Shown here one piece after another: positions 26,049 through 35,758 of a DNA stretch of 64,000 nt. Both the position numbers and the translations under genes were made by a program. Source of the stretch: Maribacter hydrothermalis (GTDB taxonomy: Bacteria > Bacteroidota > Bacteroidia > Flavobacteriales > Flavobacteriaceae); NCBI RefSeq assembly GCF_001913155.1, contig NZ_CP018760.1, positions 2,046,001 through 2,110,000 on the forward strand. The letters run 5' to 3'. A model generated the notes under the pieces. That model ran no database searches, had not been told where the DNA came from, and worked only from the letters and a program-made list of their open reading frames with translations. The first letter of the stretch is position 1. Each line of letters begins with the position of its first letter.

Positions 26049-26795
26049 TTAACTTTTAACGTTCGCGCTTAAAAATTCGCGGTTCATCCTTGCTATATTT
26101 TCTAAAGATATCCCTTTAGGGCATTCCACTTCGCAAGCACCCGTATTGGTACAGTTACCAAAACCTTCAAGGTCCATTTGAGCAACCATATTTTTAACAC
26201 GGTCAACAGCTTCCACCTGACCTTGTGGTAATAATGCATATTGAGATACTTTAGCACCAACAAATAACATTGCAGAAGCATTTTTACAACTTGCTACACA
26301 AGCACCACATCCAATACAGGTAGCGGCATCCATAGCTTCATCTGCGGCATGCTTTGAAATAGGAATGGCATTTGCATCTTGAGTATTACCTGATGTGTTT
26401 ACAGAAATATAGCCACCTGCGTGCTGAATTCGGTCAAAAGAACTTCTATCAACAACCAAATCTTTTATAACAGGAAAAGCTTTTGCTCTAAATGGCTCTA
26501 TGGTAATAGTGTCACCATCTTTGAACATACGCATGTGTAATTGACAGGTTGTTACACCTCTATCCGGACCATGAGCTTCGCCGTTGATGAACATCGAACA
26601 CATACCACAAATACCTTCACGACAATCATGATCAAAAGCTACAGGTTCTTCACCTTTGTTAATCAATTGTTCGTTCAAAACATCCATCATCTCTAAAAAA
26701 GACATGTGTTCAGAAATTTCTGTTACTTTATAATCGACCATCGAACCTTTATCTTTAGGCCCTTTTTGTCTCCAAATTTTTAATGTCAGATTCAT
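26049..26795 (-). CDS. sdhB: Succinate dehydrogenase iron-sulfur subunit
   Basis: A 248-residue electron-transfer subunit of complex II. It carries the plant-type [2Fe-2S] site ([15 protein letters not shown] plus a following Cys). The second domain holds [14 protein letters not shown] and [14 protein letters not shown], which ligate the [4Fe-4S] and [3Fe-4S] clusters. It passes electrons from the flavoprotein to menaquinone or fumarate reduction in reverse. It is last in the sdhCAB operon. A long imperfect stem-loop fills the spacer between sdhA and sdhB. Confidence 0.98.
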   Translation of the reverse strand: MNLTLKIWRQKGPKDKGSMVDYKVTEISEHMSFLEMMDVLNEQLINKGEEPVAFDHDCREGICGMCSMFINGEAHGPDRGVTTCQLHMRMFKDGDTITIEPFRAKAFPVIKDLVVDRSSFDRIQHAGGYISVNTSGNTQDANAIPISKHAADEAMDAATCIGCGACVASCKNASAMLFVGAKVSQYALLPQGQVEAVDRVKNMVAQMDLEGFGNCTNTGACEVECPKGISLENIARMNREFLSANVKS

Positions 26796-26811
26796 AATTA
26801 TTTCGTTTTTG

Positions 26812-26865
26812 GTTGTTCGTTGTTCGTTGTTGGTTTAGAAAAACCAGCAACTAGCAACCATCAAC
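26812..26865. repeat. Repeat-built stem-loop in sdhA-sdhB spacer
   Basis: Nearly the whole 69-base spacer folds into one long imperfect hairpin. The inner 11-base stem (26826-26836 with 26841-26851, loop AGAA) extends outward for about 14 more positions with three or four mismatches. One arm is made of GTTGTTC-like heptamers, the other of CAGCAAC/TAGCAAC/CATCAAC heptamers. It could act as an mRNA processing or stability element, or be a mobile intergenic repeat. Confidence 0.65.
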
Positions 26866-28880
26866 TACTTATAACTTCTTTGTTTTAACTCAATTTCATT
26901 GAACTCTAATTGTTCTTTATGTAAAACAGCAGCACTAGGTTCTCCTTTGTATTCCCATGCAGAAACAAATGCGAAATCAGCATCGTTACGTTTCGCTTCT
27001 CCTTCTTGTTCTCCCCCAATTTCAACAGATTCTTCTCTAAAGTGCCCACCGCAAGATTCCGCTCTTTCTAAAGCATCTTTAGCAAATAATTCACCAAGCT
27101 CTAAAAAGTCAGCTACACGGCCTGCTTTTTCCAATTCTGCATTTAATTCATTTGCTGTACCTGGTACACTTACGTTTTTGTAGAAATCTTCGCGAAGCTC
27201 TTTAATTTCAACCATGGCTTCTTTTAAACCGGCTGCATTACGGGACATACCGCATTTATCCCACATAATTTTACCTAATTTCTTATGGTAATAATCAACT
27301 GAATGAGAACCTTTATTGTTTAAGAAGAAATTAATTTTGTCAGTTACTTCTTTTTCAGCTTCATCAAATTCTGGAGTATCTGTAGCTATCTTCCCTGTTC
27401 TAATTTCATGAGAAAGGTAATCTCCTATTGTATAAGGCAATACAAAATAGCCATCTGCTAAACCTTGCATTAACGCGGAAGCTCCTAATCTATTTGCTCC
27501 GTGATCAGAGAAATTTGCTTCACCAATACAGTAAAGACCATCTACAGTTGTCATTAAGTTGTAATCAACCCAAACACCACCCATGGTATAATGCACCGCT
27601 GGGTAAATCATCATAGGGGTTTTGTAGGGATCTTGATCTACAATTTTCTCATACATCTGAAAAAGGTTACCGTATTTAGCTTCAACTATTGCCTTACCTA
27701 AATCGTATATTTTTTCTTTGGATGCATTCTCTATATTGTGAATCTTAGCTTGCTCTTTGCCATATCTTTCTATAGCAGAAGCAAAATCTAAATAAACAGC
27801 TTCGCCAGTTGCATTAACTCCGTAACCAGCATCACAACGTTCTTTTGCCGCTCTAGAAGCAACGTCACGTGGAACCAAGTTACCAAATGCCGGGTATCTT
27901 CTTTCTAAGTAATAATCTCTCTCATCCTCAGACAAATCGGTCGGCTTTTTCTTGCCTTCACGAATGGCCATTACATCATCAATATTTTTAGGAACCCAAA
28001 TACGTCCATCATTACGTAATGATTCAGACATCAACGTTAATTTCGATTGATAATCTCCTGAACGAGGAATGCATGTTGGGTGAATTTGTGTATAACATGG
28101 GTTTGCAAAAAACGCCCCTTTTTTATGTATTTTCCAAGCTGCAGTAGCGTTGGATCCCATAGCGTTGGTTGATAAGAAATATACATTTCCATAACCACCC
28201 GAAGCAATAACAACAGCATGTGCAGAATGGCGTTCTATTTCGCCTGTAACAAGGTCGCGAGCGATTATACCACGAGCTTTGCCATTCACCTTAACCACAT
28301 CTAGCATTTCATGACGGTTGAACGGGGTAATTTTACCACGTGCAATTTGTCTGTTCATTGCAGAATAAGCACCTAATAGTAATTGTTGTCCTGTTTGCCC
28401 TTTTGCGTAAAAAGTTCTTGAAACCAACACTCCACCAAAAGAACGGTTGTCTAAAAGTCCACCATAATCACGGGCAAAAGGAACCCCTTGGGCAACACAT
28501 TGGTCGATGATATTTGCAGATACTTCTGCTAATCTATATACGTTTGCTTCTCTTGAACGGTAATCTCCACCTTTTACTGTATCGTAAAACAAACGATAGG
28601 TAGAGTCACCATCACCTTGGTAGTTTTTTGCAGCATTTATACCACCTTGTGCAGCAATAGAGTGTGCTCTTCTTGGAGAATCTTGGTAGCAAAATGTTTT
28701 TACATTATAGCCTAATTCTGCTAAAGTTGCAGCAGCAGAACCACCAGCTAATCCTGTTCCAACAACGATAACATCAATATTACGTTTGTTGGCAGGGTTT
28801 ACCAGATCAATATGGTTCTTATAATCGGTCCACTTCGTTTTCAACGGACCTTTAGGTACTTTTGAGTCTAATACAGACAT
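26865..28880 (-). CDS. sdhA: Succinate dehydrogenase flavoprotein subunit
   Basis: A 671-residue catalytic subunit with covalently bound FAD, oxidising succinate to fumarate on the cytoplasmic side. The dinucleotide-binding motif [19 protein letters not shown] is near residue 40, the FAD-histidine lies in the [15 protein letters not shown] segment, and the substrate-binding [16 protein letters not shown] follows. The length and C-terminal insert are those of the B-type/epsilon-like flavoprotein found with a single cytochrome b subunit. It lies between sdhC (12 bases upstream) and sdhB. Confidence 0.98.
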   Translation of the reverse strand: MSVLDSKVPKGPLKTKWTDYKNHIDLVNPANKRNIDVIVVGTGLAGGSAAATLAELGYNVKTFCYQDSPRRAHSIAAQGGINAAKNYQGDGDSTYRLFYDTVKGGDYRSREANVYRLAEVSANIIDQCVAQGVPFARDYGGLLDNRSFGGVLVSRTFYAKGQTGQQLLLGAYSAMNRQIARGKITPFNRHEMLDVVKVNGKARGIIARDLVTGEIERHSAHAVVIASGGYGNVYFLSTNAMGSNATAAWKIHKKGAFFANPCYTQIHPTCIPRSGDYQSKLTLMSESLRNDGRIWVPKNIDDVMAIREGKKKPTDLSEDERDYYLERRYPAFGNLVPRDVASRAAKERCDAGYGVNATGEAVYLDFASAIERYGKEQAKIHNIENASKEKIYDLGKAIVEAKYGNLFQMYEKIVDQDPYKTPMMIYPAVHYTMGGVWVDYNLMTTVDGLYCIGEANFSDHGANRLGASALMQGLADGYFVLPYTIGDYLSHEIRTGKIATDTPEFDEAEKEVTDKINFFLNNKGSHSVDYYHKKLGKIMWDKCGMSRNAAGLKEAMVEIKELREDFYKNVSVPGTANELNAELEKAGRVADFLELGELFAKDALERAESCGGHFREESVEIGGEQEGEAKRNDADFAFVSAWEYKGEPSAAVLHKEQLEFNEIELKQRSYK

Positions 28881-28892
28881 AAGTAATTGGTA

Positions 28893-29570
28893 TTAATGAT
28901 TAAAATGATGAAAAAGGGCAATGAATATAAAACCTAACGGAATTATAATTGCATACACCTTACCAAACAATTGTAATTTTTCTTTTCTCATACTAGTTGC
29001 TCCGGCAGATTGGAATGCAGAACTAAAACCGTGCATTAAGTGCAGCGATAAGAATATGAATGCAATAACATAAGCACCAACTCTTAATGGACTTACAAAT
29101 TTATGGGTAAGCTCCTCATAATATCTGAATCCTTCACCATCGGCTAGTAAACCACTCATGTCACCTTCAATAAACTTGGTGTTGATTTCTGGAATCCAGA
29201 AGTCGATAAAATGAAGTACTAGGAAAGCCAAAATAGCTAATCCGCTGTAAATCATATTACGGCTCATCCAAGATGAATTGGCAGCACCATTGTTTTTAGC
29301 ATATTTTTTTACCCTGGCACCTCTATTTTTAATTTCTAAAATGAAACCCATCACAAAATGATAAATAACTCCGAAAATTAAAATAGGTTGCAAAACATAT
29401 TGTACGGCCCAAAAAGTACCCATAAAATGTGACGTTTCATTAAACGCATCGGGACTGAAAACCGATAAGATGTTTATTGCAAAATGCTGAAGTAGAAAAA
29501 ACATTAAAAAGAAAGCAGAAAGTGCCATTGCGTACTTTCTACCAATCGAAGATTTAAAAAATCCGCTCAT
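28893..29570 (-). CDS. sdhC: Succinate dehydrogenase cytochrome b558 subunit
   Basis: A 225-residue membrane anchor with five hydrophobic helices, of the single-subunit di-heme cytochrome b558 type (as in Bacillus and Wolinella), which reduces menaquinone. Histidines able to bind heme lie in helices, for example in FFLLQHFAINIL, VIYHFVMGF, LHFIDFW and SLHLMHGFSSAF. First gene of sdhCAB. A minus-strand TAAATTCG element with an upstream TTG about 20 bases away precedes the start and may be its promoter. Confidence 0.96.
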   Translation of the reverse strand: MSGFFKSSIGRKYAMALSAFFLMFFLLQHFAINILSVFSPDAFNETSHFMGTFWAVQYVLQPILIFGVIYHFVMGFILEIKNRGARVKKYAKNNGAANSSWMSRNMIYSGLAILAFLVLHFIDFWIPEINTKFIEGDMSGLLADGEGFRYYEELTHKFVSPLRVGAYVIAFIFLSLHLMHGFSSAFQSAGATSMRKEKLQLFGKVYAIIIPLGFIFIALFHHFNH

Positions 29571-29751
29571 TAGTTGATAATTTTATATGCGAATTTACAT
29601 CACAAGCAAGTTATTAACAAGAATTAAGAGGTTTTAGTATATCTATTTAGACTGATTTTAAAATGACTTTTAAGATGTTTAAGAATTTCCCTCTGTTAAG
29701 TCTCTAAAATTGTTAAATCTTTAAACAAAAAGTGGATTAAATATGAGTAGG

Positions 29752-30141
29752 CTAGACCGTTTTTTTGGAAATATGTAGGACCCAATCTACAGCTTTGTCT
29801 AAATCTGTAAATCTTTTAATTTTTTTTGGAAAAATTACCTGTTTCAGTATTGAGCTGAATATATTGTTTTTTAAAGCGCCAACAGCAGCAATGTGTTCCT
29901 TGTCTAAACAGTTTTTGTGAAACTTGAACCAATAAAAAGGGGCTACATGATATTTATTGATTCTATTGGCAATATAAATTAATTGAATATGATCATCATA
30001 GATTTCTTAGGTGGCATATACCGCTTTCTTGGCAAAATCCAATTTAAAAAGAAACCCTTTTTGTATTTCAGATAGTACGATACCTCCTTTAAAGAAATAG
30101 AATACTCCAAATTCGAATGCTCTGATTGCTTTTATTGGCAC
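29752..30141 (-). pseudogene. Decayed flavobacterial STAS/SpoIIAA-like protein gene
   Basis: Read on the minus strand, this gives 129 codons of coherent protein (AIRAFEFGVFYFFKGG..., IYIANRINKYHVAPFYWFKF..., RFTDLDKAVDWVLHIS) broken by a single TAA at 30007-30009, codon 45. There is no ATG at the 5' end; the frame can only be entered by GTG at 30141. The pattern of an initial FEFG-FYFF strand, a YISNR/IANRIN turn and a final DLDDAIDWV helix resembles a small SpoIIAA-like (STAS fold) family I recall in Flavobacteriia. Palindromes sit just 5' and may have displaced the start. Read-through or sequencing error is an alternative. Confidence 0.65.
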
Positions 30142-30150
30142 CGCCAAAAG

Positions 30151-30224
30151 GGTATAATACCCCGAGGCTTGCCTCGAAATTAAAAGTTCGTTTCGGGCGA
30201 ATGCCTCGTGGGCTTGCCCCGAGG
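30151..30224. repeat. Tandem palindrome cluster
   Basis: Three inverted repeats lie in a row: GGTATAATACC (30151-30161), CGAGGCTTGCCTCG (30163-30176), and a nine-pair stem with one bulged T between CCTCG.GGGC and GCCCCGAGG (30204-30224). The last two share a GAGGC/CTTG/CCTC-like core. The cluster is GC-rich against its surroundings and resembles REP-like intergenic elements in flavobacterial genomes. It ends ten bases before the decayed gene. Confidence 0.6.
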
Positions 30225-30374
30225 TAGTTTACTTGATTAATTAATTCGAGTTCTTGAATTCTTTCCATCCTGTTTATCGGACGGCAAAATAACTGGATAT
30301 TAACCTAATAACTTATAAAAACATTGATGAATGGTAAGATTATTAGTTAGGAATCTTTGAATGATATGTTGCTA

Positions 30375-30764
30375 TTATTTCTCCATATCTTTTAACTGTA
30401 TTGCAAGGGCTTTTGTAGATAGTTGTACTTCTATGAGGCTTAGAATTAAAGAAATCATAAGTGCTAAAAGGCTAATTCCAAAAATAATATTTGCCAAAAT
30501 TGAAAATTCTAAATATATCAATGCCATAGTAATAACCGCCAATAGAAAGCTAAAGATAGCTGTCGCCTGCATATTTTTGATGATAGTCAATCTTTTGTTC
30601 AGTTTTTTTACTTGTAATTTAACTGACTCGGATTCTGTTTCTTGAAATTTTTGATGTAATTGTCTAATAAGTGCCGCTATAGCTAAATAACGTGCGTTAT
30701 ATGCCAGCATGGTTAAAGAAATTGCAGGGAAAAGTAAAGCTGGTATTCCTAAAGTTAGTTCCAT
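30375..30764 (-). CDS. DUF2721 membrane protein
   Basis: A 129-residue membrane protein with three hydrophobic helices: one at the N-terminus (PALLFPAISLTMLAYNARYLAI) and two adjacent ones in the C-terminal half (ATAIFSFLLAVITMALIYLEF and ILANIIFGISLLALMISLILSL). A charged cytoplasmic loop joins the first two. Length, order and the N-terminal PAL.FPAIS..MLAYN pattern match DUF2721, a family of unknown function. It starts six bases after the cupin gene and is probably co-transcribed with it. Confidence 0.8.
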   Translation of the reverse strand: MELTLGIPALLFPAISLTMLAYNARYLAIAALIRQLHQKFQETESESVKLQVKKLNKRLTIIKNMQATAIFSFLLAVITMALIYLEFSILANIIFGISLLALMISLILSLIEVQLSTKALAIQLKDMEK

Positions 30765-30770
30765 ATCATT

Positions 30771-31109
30771 TTAATCTGTAGCAATACCAAAGTAAGTCCA
30801 AGTTACATCTTTTAGGTATGGGTTTTTTTGTCCATGTATTTCCCCAGGTTCTATAGTAATACAATTTCCAGGTCCGACCTCATAATCTTCACCTGAGATG
30901 GTAAAAATTGCTTTGCCCGTTTGTATATGAAATACCTCGAACATAGTGTCATGCTTATGTAGATCTACTTGTTGGCCAGGTTTAAAAACTGCGGTCCCGT
31001 ACATCATCAATTGTGGTATTTCTCCACGATTTATTAAAGTTCTTTTTTTAATGGCTTCGTTATGGCTAACCCCTAAATCTGGCAATTCGTTCCAATCAAC
31101 AATCTTCAT
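30771..31109 (-). CDS. Cupin-domain protein
   Basis: A 112-residue single-cupin protein. Motif 1 reads GQQVDLHKHDTMFEVFHIQTG, with the HxH-like and Glu metal ligands, and motif 2 reads GPGNCITIEPGEIHGQKN with the His. It should hold a divalent metal in a small jelly-roll barrel. Cupins include enzymes and sugar or regulatory binding proteins; the function here is unknown. It lies four bases after the large propeller protein and six bases before DUF2721, so all three may form one unit. Confidence 0.85.
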   Translation of the reverse strand: MKIVDWNELPDLGVSHNEAIKKRTLINRGEIPQLMMYGTAVFKPGQQVDLHKHDTMFEVFHIQTGKAIFTISGEDYEVGPGNCITIEPGEIHGQKNPYLKDVTWTYFGIATD

Positions 31110-31113
31110 CAGG

Positions 31114-33960
31114 CTATTCTATTTCAAAAGTGACGTTTTCACTTGTTCCATTTCCTGTAATTTCTACTAAGTAAGTGCCTTTTGGTAAGTAGGTACTACC
31201 GTTATCTGACTGTTTCAATTCTGTTTTATGTTTTTTAAGGTAATTTAACTTTCCAATCTTTGTAAAGGCCAAGTCATATGATAAAATGTTCAACCCCATA
31301 TTGGCTGTTATTTCAGTTTCGCTCACAATAATATCATCCGAAGATTTAATTTTTGCTTGATAAACATCATCTCTATTAGAATAAAATGTAATATCAAGAC
31401 CTGGAGTACTTGCTTTAGACCATGAGCTCCATGAATTCCCCCATCTAATAGAATGCTTTATGTTTTCTAAAGGATAAATATGTAACTCTTTTTTCAGGAT
31501 TTCTGATGTCAAGTTTTGGAGTGATGCTATTTCGGCCTTATAGATGCTTCTACCATGCGTACCCACCAATAAATGTTTAGCTTCTTTCTGAATTACTAAA
31601 TCATGAATGGCAACGGCCGGAATTCCATTTTTAAATGATTCCCATGAATCTCCTTTGTCCAATGATGCGTATAATCCGTTATCGGTTCCCACAAATAATA
31701 AGTTTTCGTTTTCAGAGTCTTCAATTATAACATTAACAGGTGATGCAGGTATGTTGTTAGAAATGCTCTTCCACGTGTTGCCTTTATTTTCGCTAACATA
31801 TATGTAAGAAGTAAAATCGTCTGAACGATACCCATTTAAAGTAGCATAAACTCTATTTTTATTATGTTTAGAAGCTACGACTCTACTTACCCATAAATTT
31901 TGCGGCAAGTTTTTGGAAATATTTTCCCAATTACCACCACCGTTATCTGTTCGGTGTATAAGCCCATCATCACTACCGGTATATAGTAATCCGAATTTAA
32001 AGGGAGATTCAGTAATTGTAGCTAAAGTTCCGAAAGCAACATTACCCTTTTTTCCACCTTGAGTTAAATCACCAGAAATGGTTTCCCAAGTATCGCCTTG
32101 GTCTAATGAACGGTGCAACTTATTACCGCCCATATATAAAATATCTTGATTATGAGAAGATAATAAAATTGGGGTCTGCCAATTAAAACGATAAGGTGTT
32201 TCTCCTAATTCATGTTTTGGTTGAATGTAGGTACGTTTGTCATTTTCTAAATCTAATCTAAAGTAATTTCCAAATTGAAAGCCTGTATATACGATATTTG
32301 CATTTCTAGCGTCTACCTGAACTTGCATGCCATCCCCACCTAAAATTGATTTCCAAGGATACTGTCCTGTTTGGTGCCATTCTGTACTTGCTTCGGCATT
32401 ATGTGGTCCCATCCAAACGCCATTATCTTGTAAGCCTCCATATACATTATATGGTTTTTCATTATCTACCGCAATGGCGTAAAATTGCCCTACGTTAGGC
32501 GAATTATTTTTTACCCAACTTGCGCCATCATCATAACTGGTATTTACACCACCGTCATTTCCATTGATTAAATGCCCTGGTAAATTAGGGTTTACCCAAA
32601 CGGCATGATGGTCAGAGTGTACATTGTCCCCGTTAATTGATTTATATGTTTTTCCTCCATCTTTTGATGAGATTATGGGTACGCCAGATACATAGATTGC
32701 CTCCGAATTTTTAGGGTCTATACTTATTTGGGCAAAGTAATACCCATAACTATAAAAGAGGTCATCTATATAGTTACTATTTTGTTTTACCCATTTTGTT
32801 CCACCATCAGTACTACGATATACTTCTGCGCCAATTACCGGAGTGTCGAAAAGTAAAGAATTTGCATCTTCTAGGTAAAGTGCAAGGTCAACTGGTTTAA
32901 CCGCGTTACTACGTACCATCTGCTTTACATTGGCAGCACGGTATTTTTCTTGAAAATTATTTGTTTTAAGAAAATCATTCAGTTCCTTATCATTAAGATT
33001 TAGAAATTCTTCTTTTGACAGCGATTTAAAATCATCTTTTGTTAAACCCTCTTGTTTTTCTTCTTTCTCTTTTTCTTTATTTCTTCTAAACTGATTATCA
33101 TGAACGGCGTAAATAATATTATCATCAAAAACAGCTAAGCCTATTCTACCAACGCCTTCACCAGTTGGGAAGCCACTGGTTGGTGTCGATATTTTAGACC
33201 ATGTTGCACCTGCATCCGAACTTTTGTAAATACCAGAACCACTACCATTTCCAATAAAATCCCATGCTTTTCTATCTTTTTGCCAAGCAGCAGCATATTG
33301 AATATTAAAATTATTTGGAGAAACCGCTACATCGATAATCCCTGTGTTATCATTTATAAACAAGGTGTTTTTCCATGTTTTACCACCATCTGTTGTCTTA
33401 TAAATTCCACGTTCACTATTAGGGGAATATAAGTGACCTGCCACCCCAACTGTTACTTCATTGGCGTTATTTGGATTTAAAACAATACGTCCAATATGGT
33501 GCGAATCTATTAAACCCATGTTTTGCCAGGTTTTACCGTTATCTGTAGATTTTAAAATCCCAATTCCAGCATAGGAGGAACGGGAAGCATTGTTTTCTCC
33601 CGTGCCAACCCATATAGTTCCACTTTTCCAATGTACAGCAATATCACCAATATTCTGAGTCTGAGTTTCGTCAATAACCGGCGTAAAAGTTGTTCCGTTA
33701 TTATTGGTATACCATAATCCACCCGAGGCATAAGCGACATAATATTCCGTGGGGTTATCCTCATTTACCGCTAGGTCAACTACACGACCACTCATTACGG
33801 ACGGACCAATATTTTTTAAAGGAATATTTTTTACCAATGAATTGGCATCCATCGCTTGTTTAGCTATTAAAGATTCTTCTACTTTTTGTGCTGTTGTAGG
33901 TTGAATTTGTGCCGATGCTATTGAAATACTGGCGAATACTAATAGGTAAAATTGTTTCAT
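31114..33960 (-). CDS. Secreted BNR/sortilin-like beta-propeller protein
   Basis: A 948-residue exported protein with signal peptide (ISIASAQ, residues 1-18). It consists of many BNR/Asp-box repeats of the form SxDxGxTW (for example STDNGKTWQNM, TTDGGKTWKN, SSDAGATWSK, SLDQGDTWETIS, SENKGNTWKSIS, SLDKGDSWESF). This is the layout of VPS10/sortilin-like and xyloglucanase-type propellers. A highly charged Lys/Glu insert of about 60 residues sits near position 300. The C-terminal 100 residues form a small beta domain without an obvious T9SS signature. Catalysis is unproven; the Asp boxes are structural. The downstream M28 peptidase genes are on the same strand. Confidence 0.8.
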   Translation of the reverse strand: MKQFYLLVFASISIASAQIQPTTAQKVEESLIAKQAMDANSLVKNIPLKNIGPSVMSGRVVDLAVNEDNPTEYYVAYASGGLWYTNNNGTTFTPVIDETQTQNIGDIAVHWKSGTIWVGTGENNASRSSYAGIGILKSTDNGKTWQNMGLIDSHHIGRIVLNPNNANEVTVGVAGHLYSPNSERGIYKTTDGGKTWKNTLFINDNTGIIDVAVSPNNFNIQYAAAWQKDRKAWDFIGNGSGSGIYKSSDAGATWSKISTPTSGFPTGEGVGRIGLAVFDDNIIYAVHDNQFRRNKEKEKEEKQEGLTKDDFKSLSKEEFLNLNDKELNDFLKTNNFQEKYRAANVKQMVRSNAVKPVDLALYLEDANSLLFDTPVIGAEVYRSTDGGTKWVKQNSNYIDDLFYSYGYYFAQISIDPKNSEAIYVSGVPIISSKDGGKTYKSINGDNVHSDHHAVWVNPNLPGHLINGNDGGVNTSYDDGASWVKNNSPNVGQFYAIAVDNEKPYNVYGGLQDNGVWMGPHNAEASTEWHQTGQYPWKSILGGDGMQVQVDARNANIVYTGFQFGNYFRLDLENDKRTYIQPKHELGETPYRFNWQTPILLSSHNQDILYMGGNKLHRSLDQGDTWETISGDLTQGGKKGNVAFGTLATITESPFKFGLLYTGSDDGLIHRTDNGGGNWENISKNLPQNLWVSRVVASKHNKNRVYATLNGYRSDDFTSYIYVSENKGNTWKSISNNIPASPVNVIIEDSENENLLFVGTDNGLYASLDKGDSWESFKNGIPAVAIHDLVIQKEAKHLLVGTHGRSIYKAEIASLQNLTSEILKKELHIYPLENIKHSIRWGNSWSSWSKASTPGLDITFYSNRDDVYQAKIKSSDDIIVSETEITANMGLNILSYDLAFTKIGKLNYLKKHKTELKQSDNGSTYLPKGTYLVEITGNGTSENVTFEIE

Positions 33961-33997
33961 TTTCGTGTTTTTGATACTGCTGACGGTAAGTTACTGA

Positions 33998-35758
33998 TTA
34001 GTTTTGAGAAGGCATTTTTAAAGTCTCGACCAATTCTTTTGTTTTTGATGCAATTGATAAGTTCGCTTCCCTTATATTTTTTTCTACTGCACTGTCCGAT
34101 TTTGGCAAGGCATCATTAACCGTAATAATGGCTTTTGTATACCAATCTTCCCAAGCTTTTAGAAGAACAATTTCATCCTCAAGGTCTTCACCATTTTCTA
34201 CCGCTTTTTTACTCAATTCAAATTCATTTTCTAAACGATTGATGGCACGCTGCTTCAAATTTACAACTTGATCTAAGGCAAATTGAGTGCCGGAGTTCAC
34301 TAATTCCATTCCGCTGACCAATGCTGTTGTACCTACATTTTTTAAGGTTTCTTGAGATACCTTGTCAATGCGGTCATTATCCGTATGGTAAAATTGGTCT
34401 GTAAAATGCCAAAGTAATAGTCCTGGAATATCTGCTTGTAAAAACGGAGTATGATCACTGCCGCCTTCAAAAGGGTTGGTTTCTACTACCCAATTAGCAT
34501 ATTTACCTTGTTCTTTAAATTTCGAAATTATAAAATCGTTGAGGTAATGAGGTTTCATATCCTCTAATTTTAAAACTTCACCACCCCATTCGCTGTGTTT
34601 GTCTTTTCCACGTGTCCAAATAGCGCTTGGGTCAGGCATTTTTTCAATCAAAAAAGTACCTCCTGTTACAGCTGTATTTTCCCCTACCATGTCTAGACTT
34701 ATTCCCCATTTTATCCCTTTTGCACGTTCAGGATCTTCTTCGATATATCTTCGGGTAGAAATAATTTCATCACCCCATAAAAAAGTCATGGTTCGTTTGA
34801 ATTCTATTTTCTTTTCAGAAAATAATTTGGCAGCTATTTTAGCCATTTCTAATTGAGCGCCAACACCCGTAGCATTGTCATTTGCCCCAGGTTCTTGAAT
34901 GTGTGCACTGTATACTAAACGTTCATTGGGCAATTCGCTTCCCTTTATATCGGCAACAATTGTAAGTTCTTCAGATGGGTATCTTTTAGTTTGGATGTTT
35001 ACCAAAACATCTGTAGTTCCTTTTTCTAAACGAGCAGTCAATTTTTCTTTTGCTTCAAAGGAAAGTGCAATTCCCCAAAAATCACCATCATCTTGAGACG
35101 GAAGACTTCTAAACTGAATGGAGGTCTTATTTTTCTCTGGTTGTAAATAATTAGGATTGTCATAAGAAATAATCCCAATTGCTCCTTTTTCTATTGCCGT
35201 TTTATACAAACGGCGTGCGCTCATTTCCGTAAATAGTATTTTTCCTTTTACATTGGCAGAATCTAAACCTTCACTTGATTTTATCCATAGTACCTCAGCC
35301 TTAATTCCATTTTCGGGAGTAGAGGGGGAGTTTAAATAGGTCATGTTCCTATTTGTTTTGGATTTAAGTATGGGTTCCGTATCTCCTGTAATTTGTAAAG
35401 ATGCAGATACAGACTCCCAAGTATTATAATTCATTTCCCGTTTTTCAATACGGTATGTTAACCGGTCACTGTCCTTTGCAATTTCTTCCAATACATATCC
35501 AGATGCTTTTAGACTATCAGCTATGAGATAGATGGTTTTATTAAAACCTGTATTGCCAACTACGCGCCAATAATCTTCTACAAAATCAGTGGTCTCATAT
35601 GCAAGCTGACCCGTAAATTCTGGACGGACAATATCAAAATAATCTACAGGAACTTCTTCACCATGTTGAGAACACCCTATTAAGAAGGAAAAGCAGAGTA
35701 GTGCGGGAACAATACCCTGCTTTACTATTGTTTTTTTAATTGAAACTACTCTTCCCAT
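33998..35758 (-). CDS. M28 family peptidase lipoprotein (first)
   Basis: A 586-residue SPII lipoprotein (LIGC, Cys about 29). The peptidase M28 zinc site can be read: His in SAHIQEPGAND with the bridging Asp of NDNATGVGA, the Glu/Asp pair in FLWGDE, Asp in SLDMVGE and His in GGSDHTPFL. An inserted PA-like domain lies between about 130 and 250 (YKTAIEKGAIGIISYDN). The usual HxD second Asp is Gln here, a variation I have seen described for AHxQEPGANDN-type members. It should cleave N-terminal residues from peptides outside the cytoplasm. It overlaps the next peptidase gene by 13 bases. Confidence 0.85.
   Translation of the reverse strand: MGRVVSIKKTIVKQGIVPALLCFSFLIGCSQHGEEVPVDYFDIVRPEFTGQLAYETTDFVEDYWRVVGNTGFNKTIYLIADSLKASGYVLEEIAKDSDRLTYRIEKREMNYNTWESVSASLQITGDTEPILKSKTNRNMTYLNSPSTPENGIKAEVLWIKSSEGLDSANVKGKILFTEMSARRLYKTAIEKGAIGIISYDNPNYLQPEKNKTSIQFRSLPSQDDGDFWGIALSFEAKEKLTARLEKGTTDVLVNIQTKRYPSEELTIVADIKGSELPNERLVYSAHIQEPGANDNATGVGAQLEMAKIAAKLFSEKKIEFKRTMTFLWGDEIISTRRYIEEDPERAKGIKWGISLDMVGENTAVTGGTFLIEKMPDPSAIWTRGKDKHSEWGGEVLKLEDMKPHYLNDFIISKFKEQGKYANWVVETNPFEGGSDHTPFLQADIPGLLLWHFTDQFYHTDNDRIDKVSQETLKNVGTTALVSGMELVNSGTQFALDQVVNLKQRAINRLENEFELSKKAVENGEDLEDEIVLLKAWEDWYTKAIITVNDALPKSDSAVEKNIREANLSIASKTKELVETLKMPSQN

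Larger units (their letters stand above)
29571..30374. other. Region with a decayed gene and a palindrome cluster
   Basis: An 804-base interval with no intact gene. Bases 29571-29751 are AT-rich and featureless apart from the probable sdhC promoter. 29752-30141 hold the remnant of a coding region on the minus strand. 30151-30224 hold tandem palindromes, and 30225-30374 show nothing recognisable. Confidence 0.6.

Noticed and set aside
26809..26864. Heptamer repeats as a CRISPR array
   Set aside because: The repeats are only seven bases long, there are no spacers of constant length, and the two halves pair with each other as one stem-loop.
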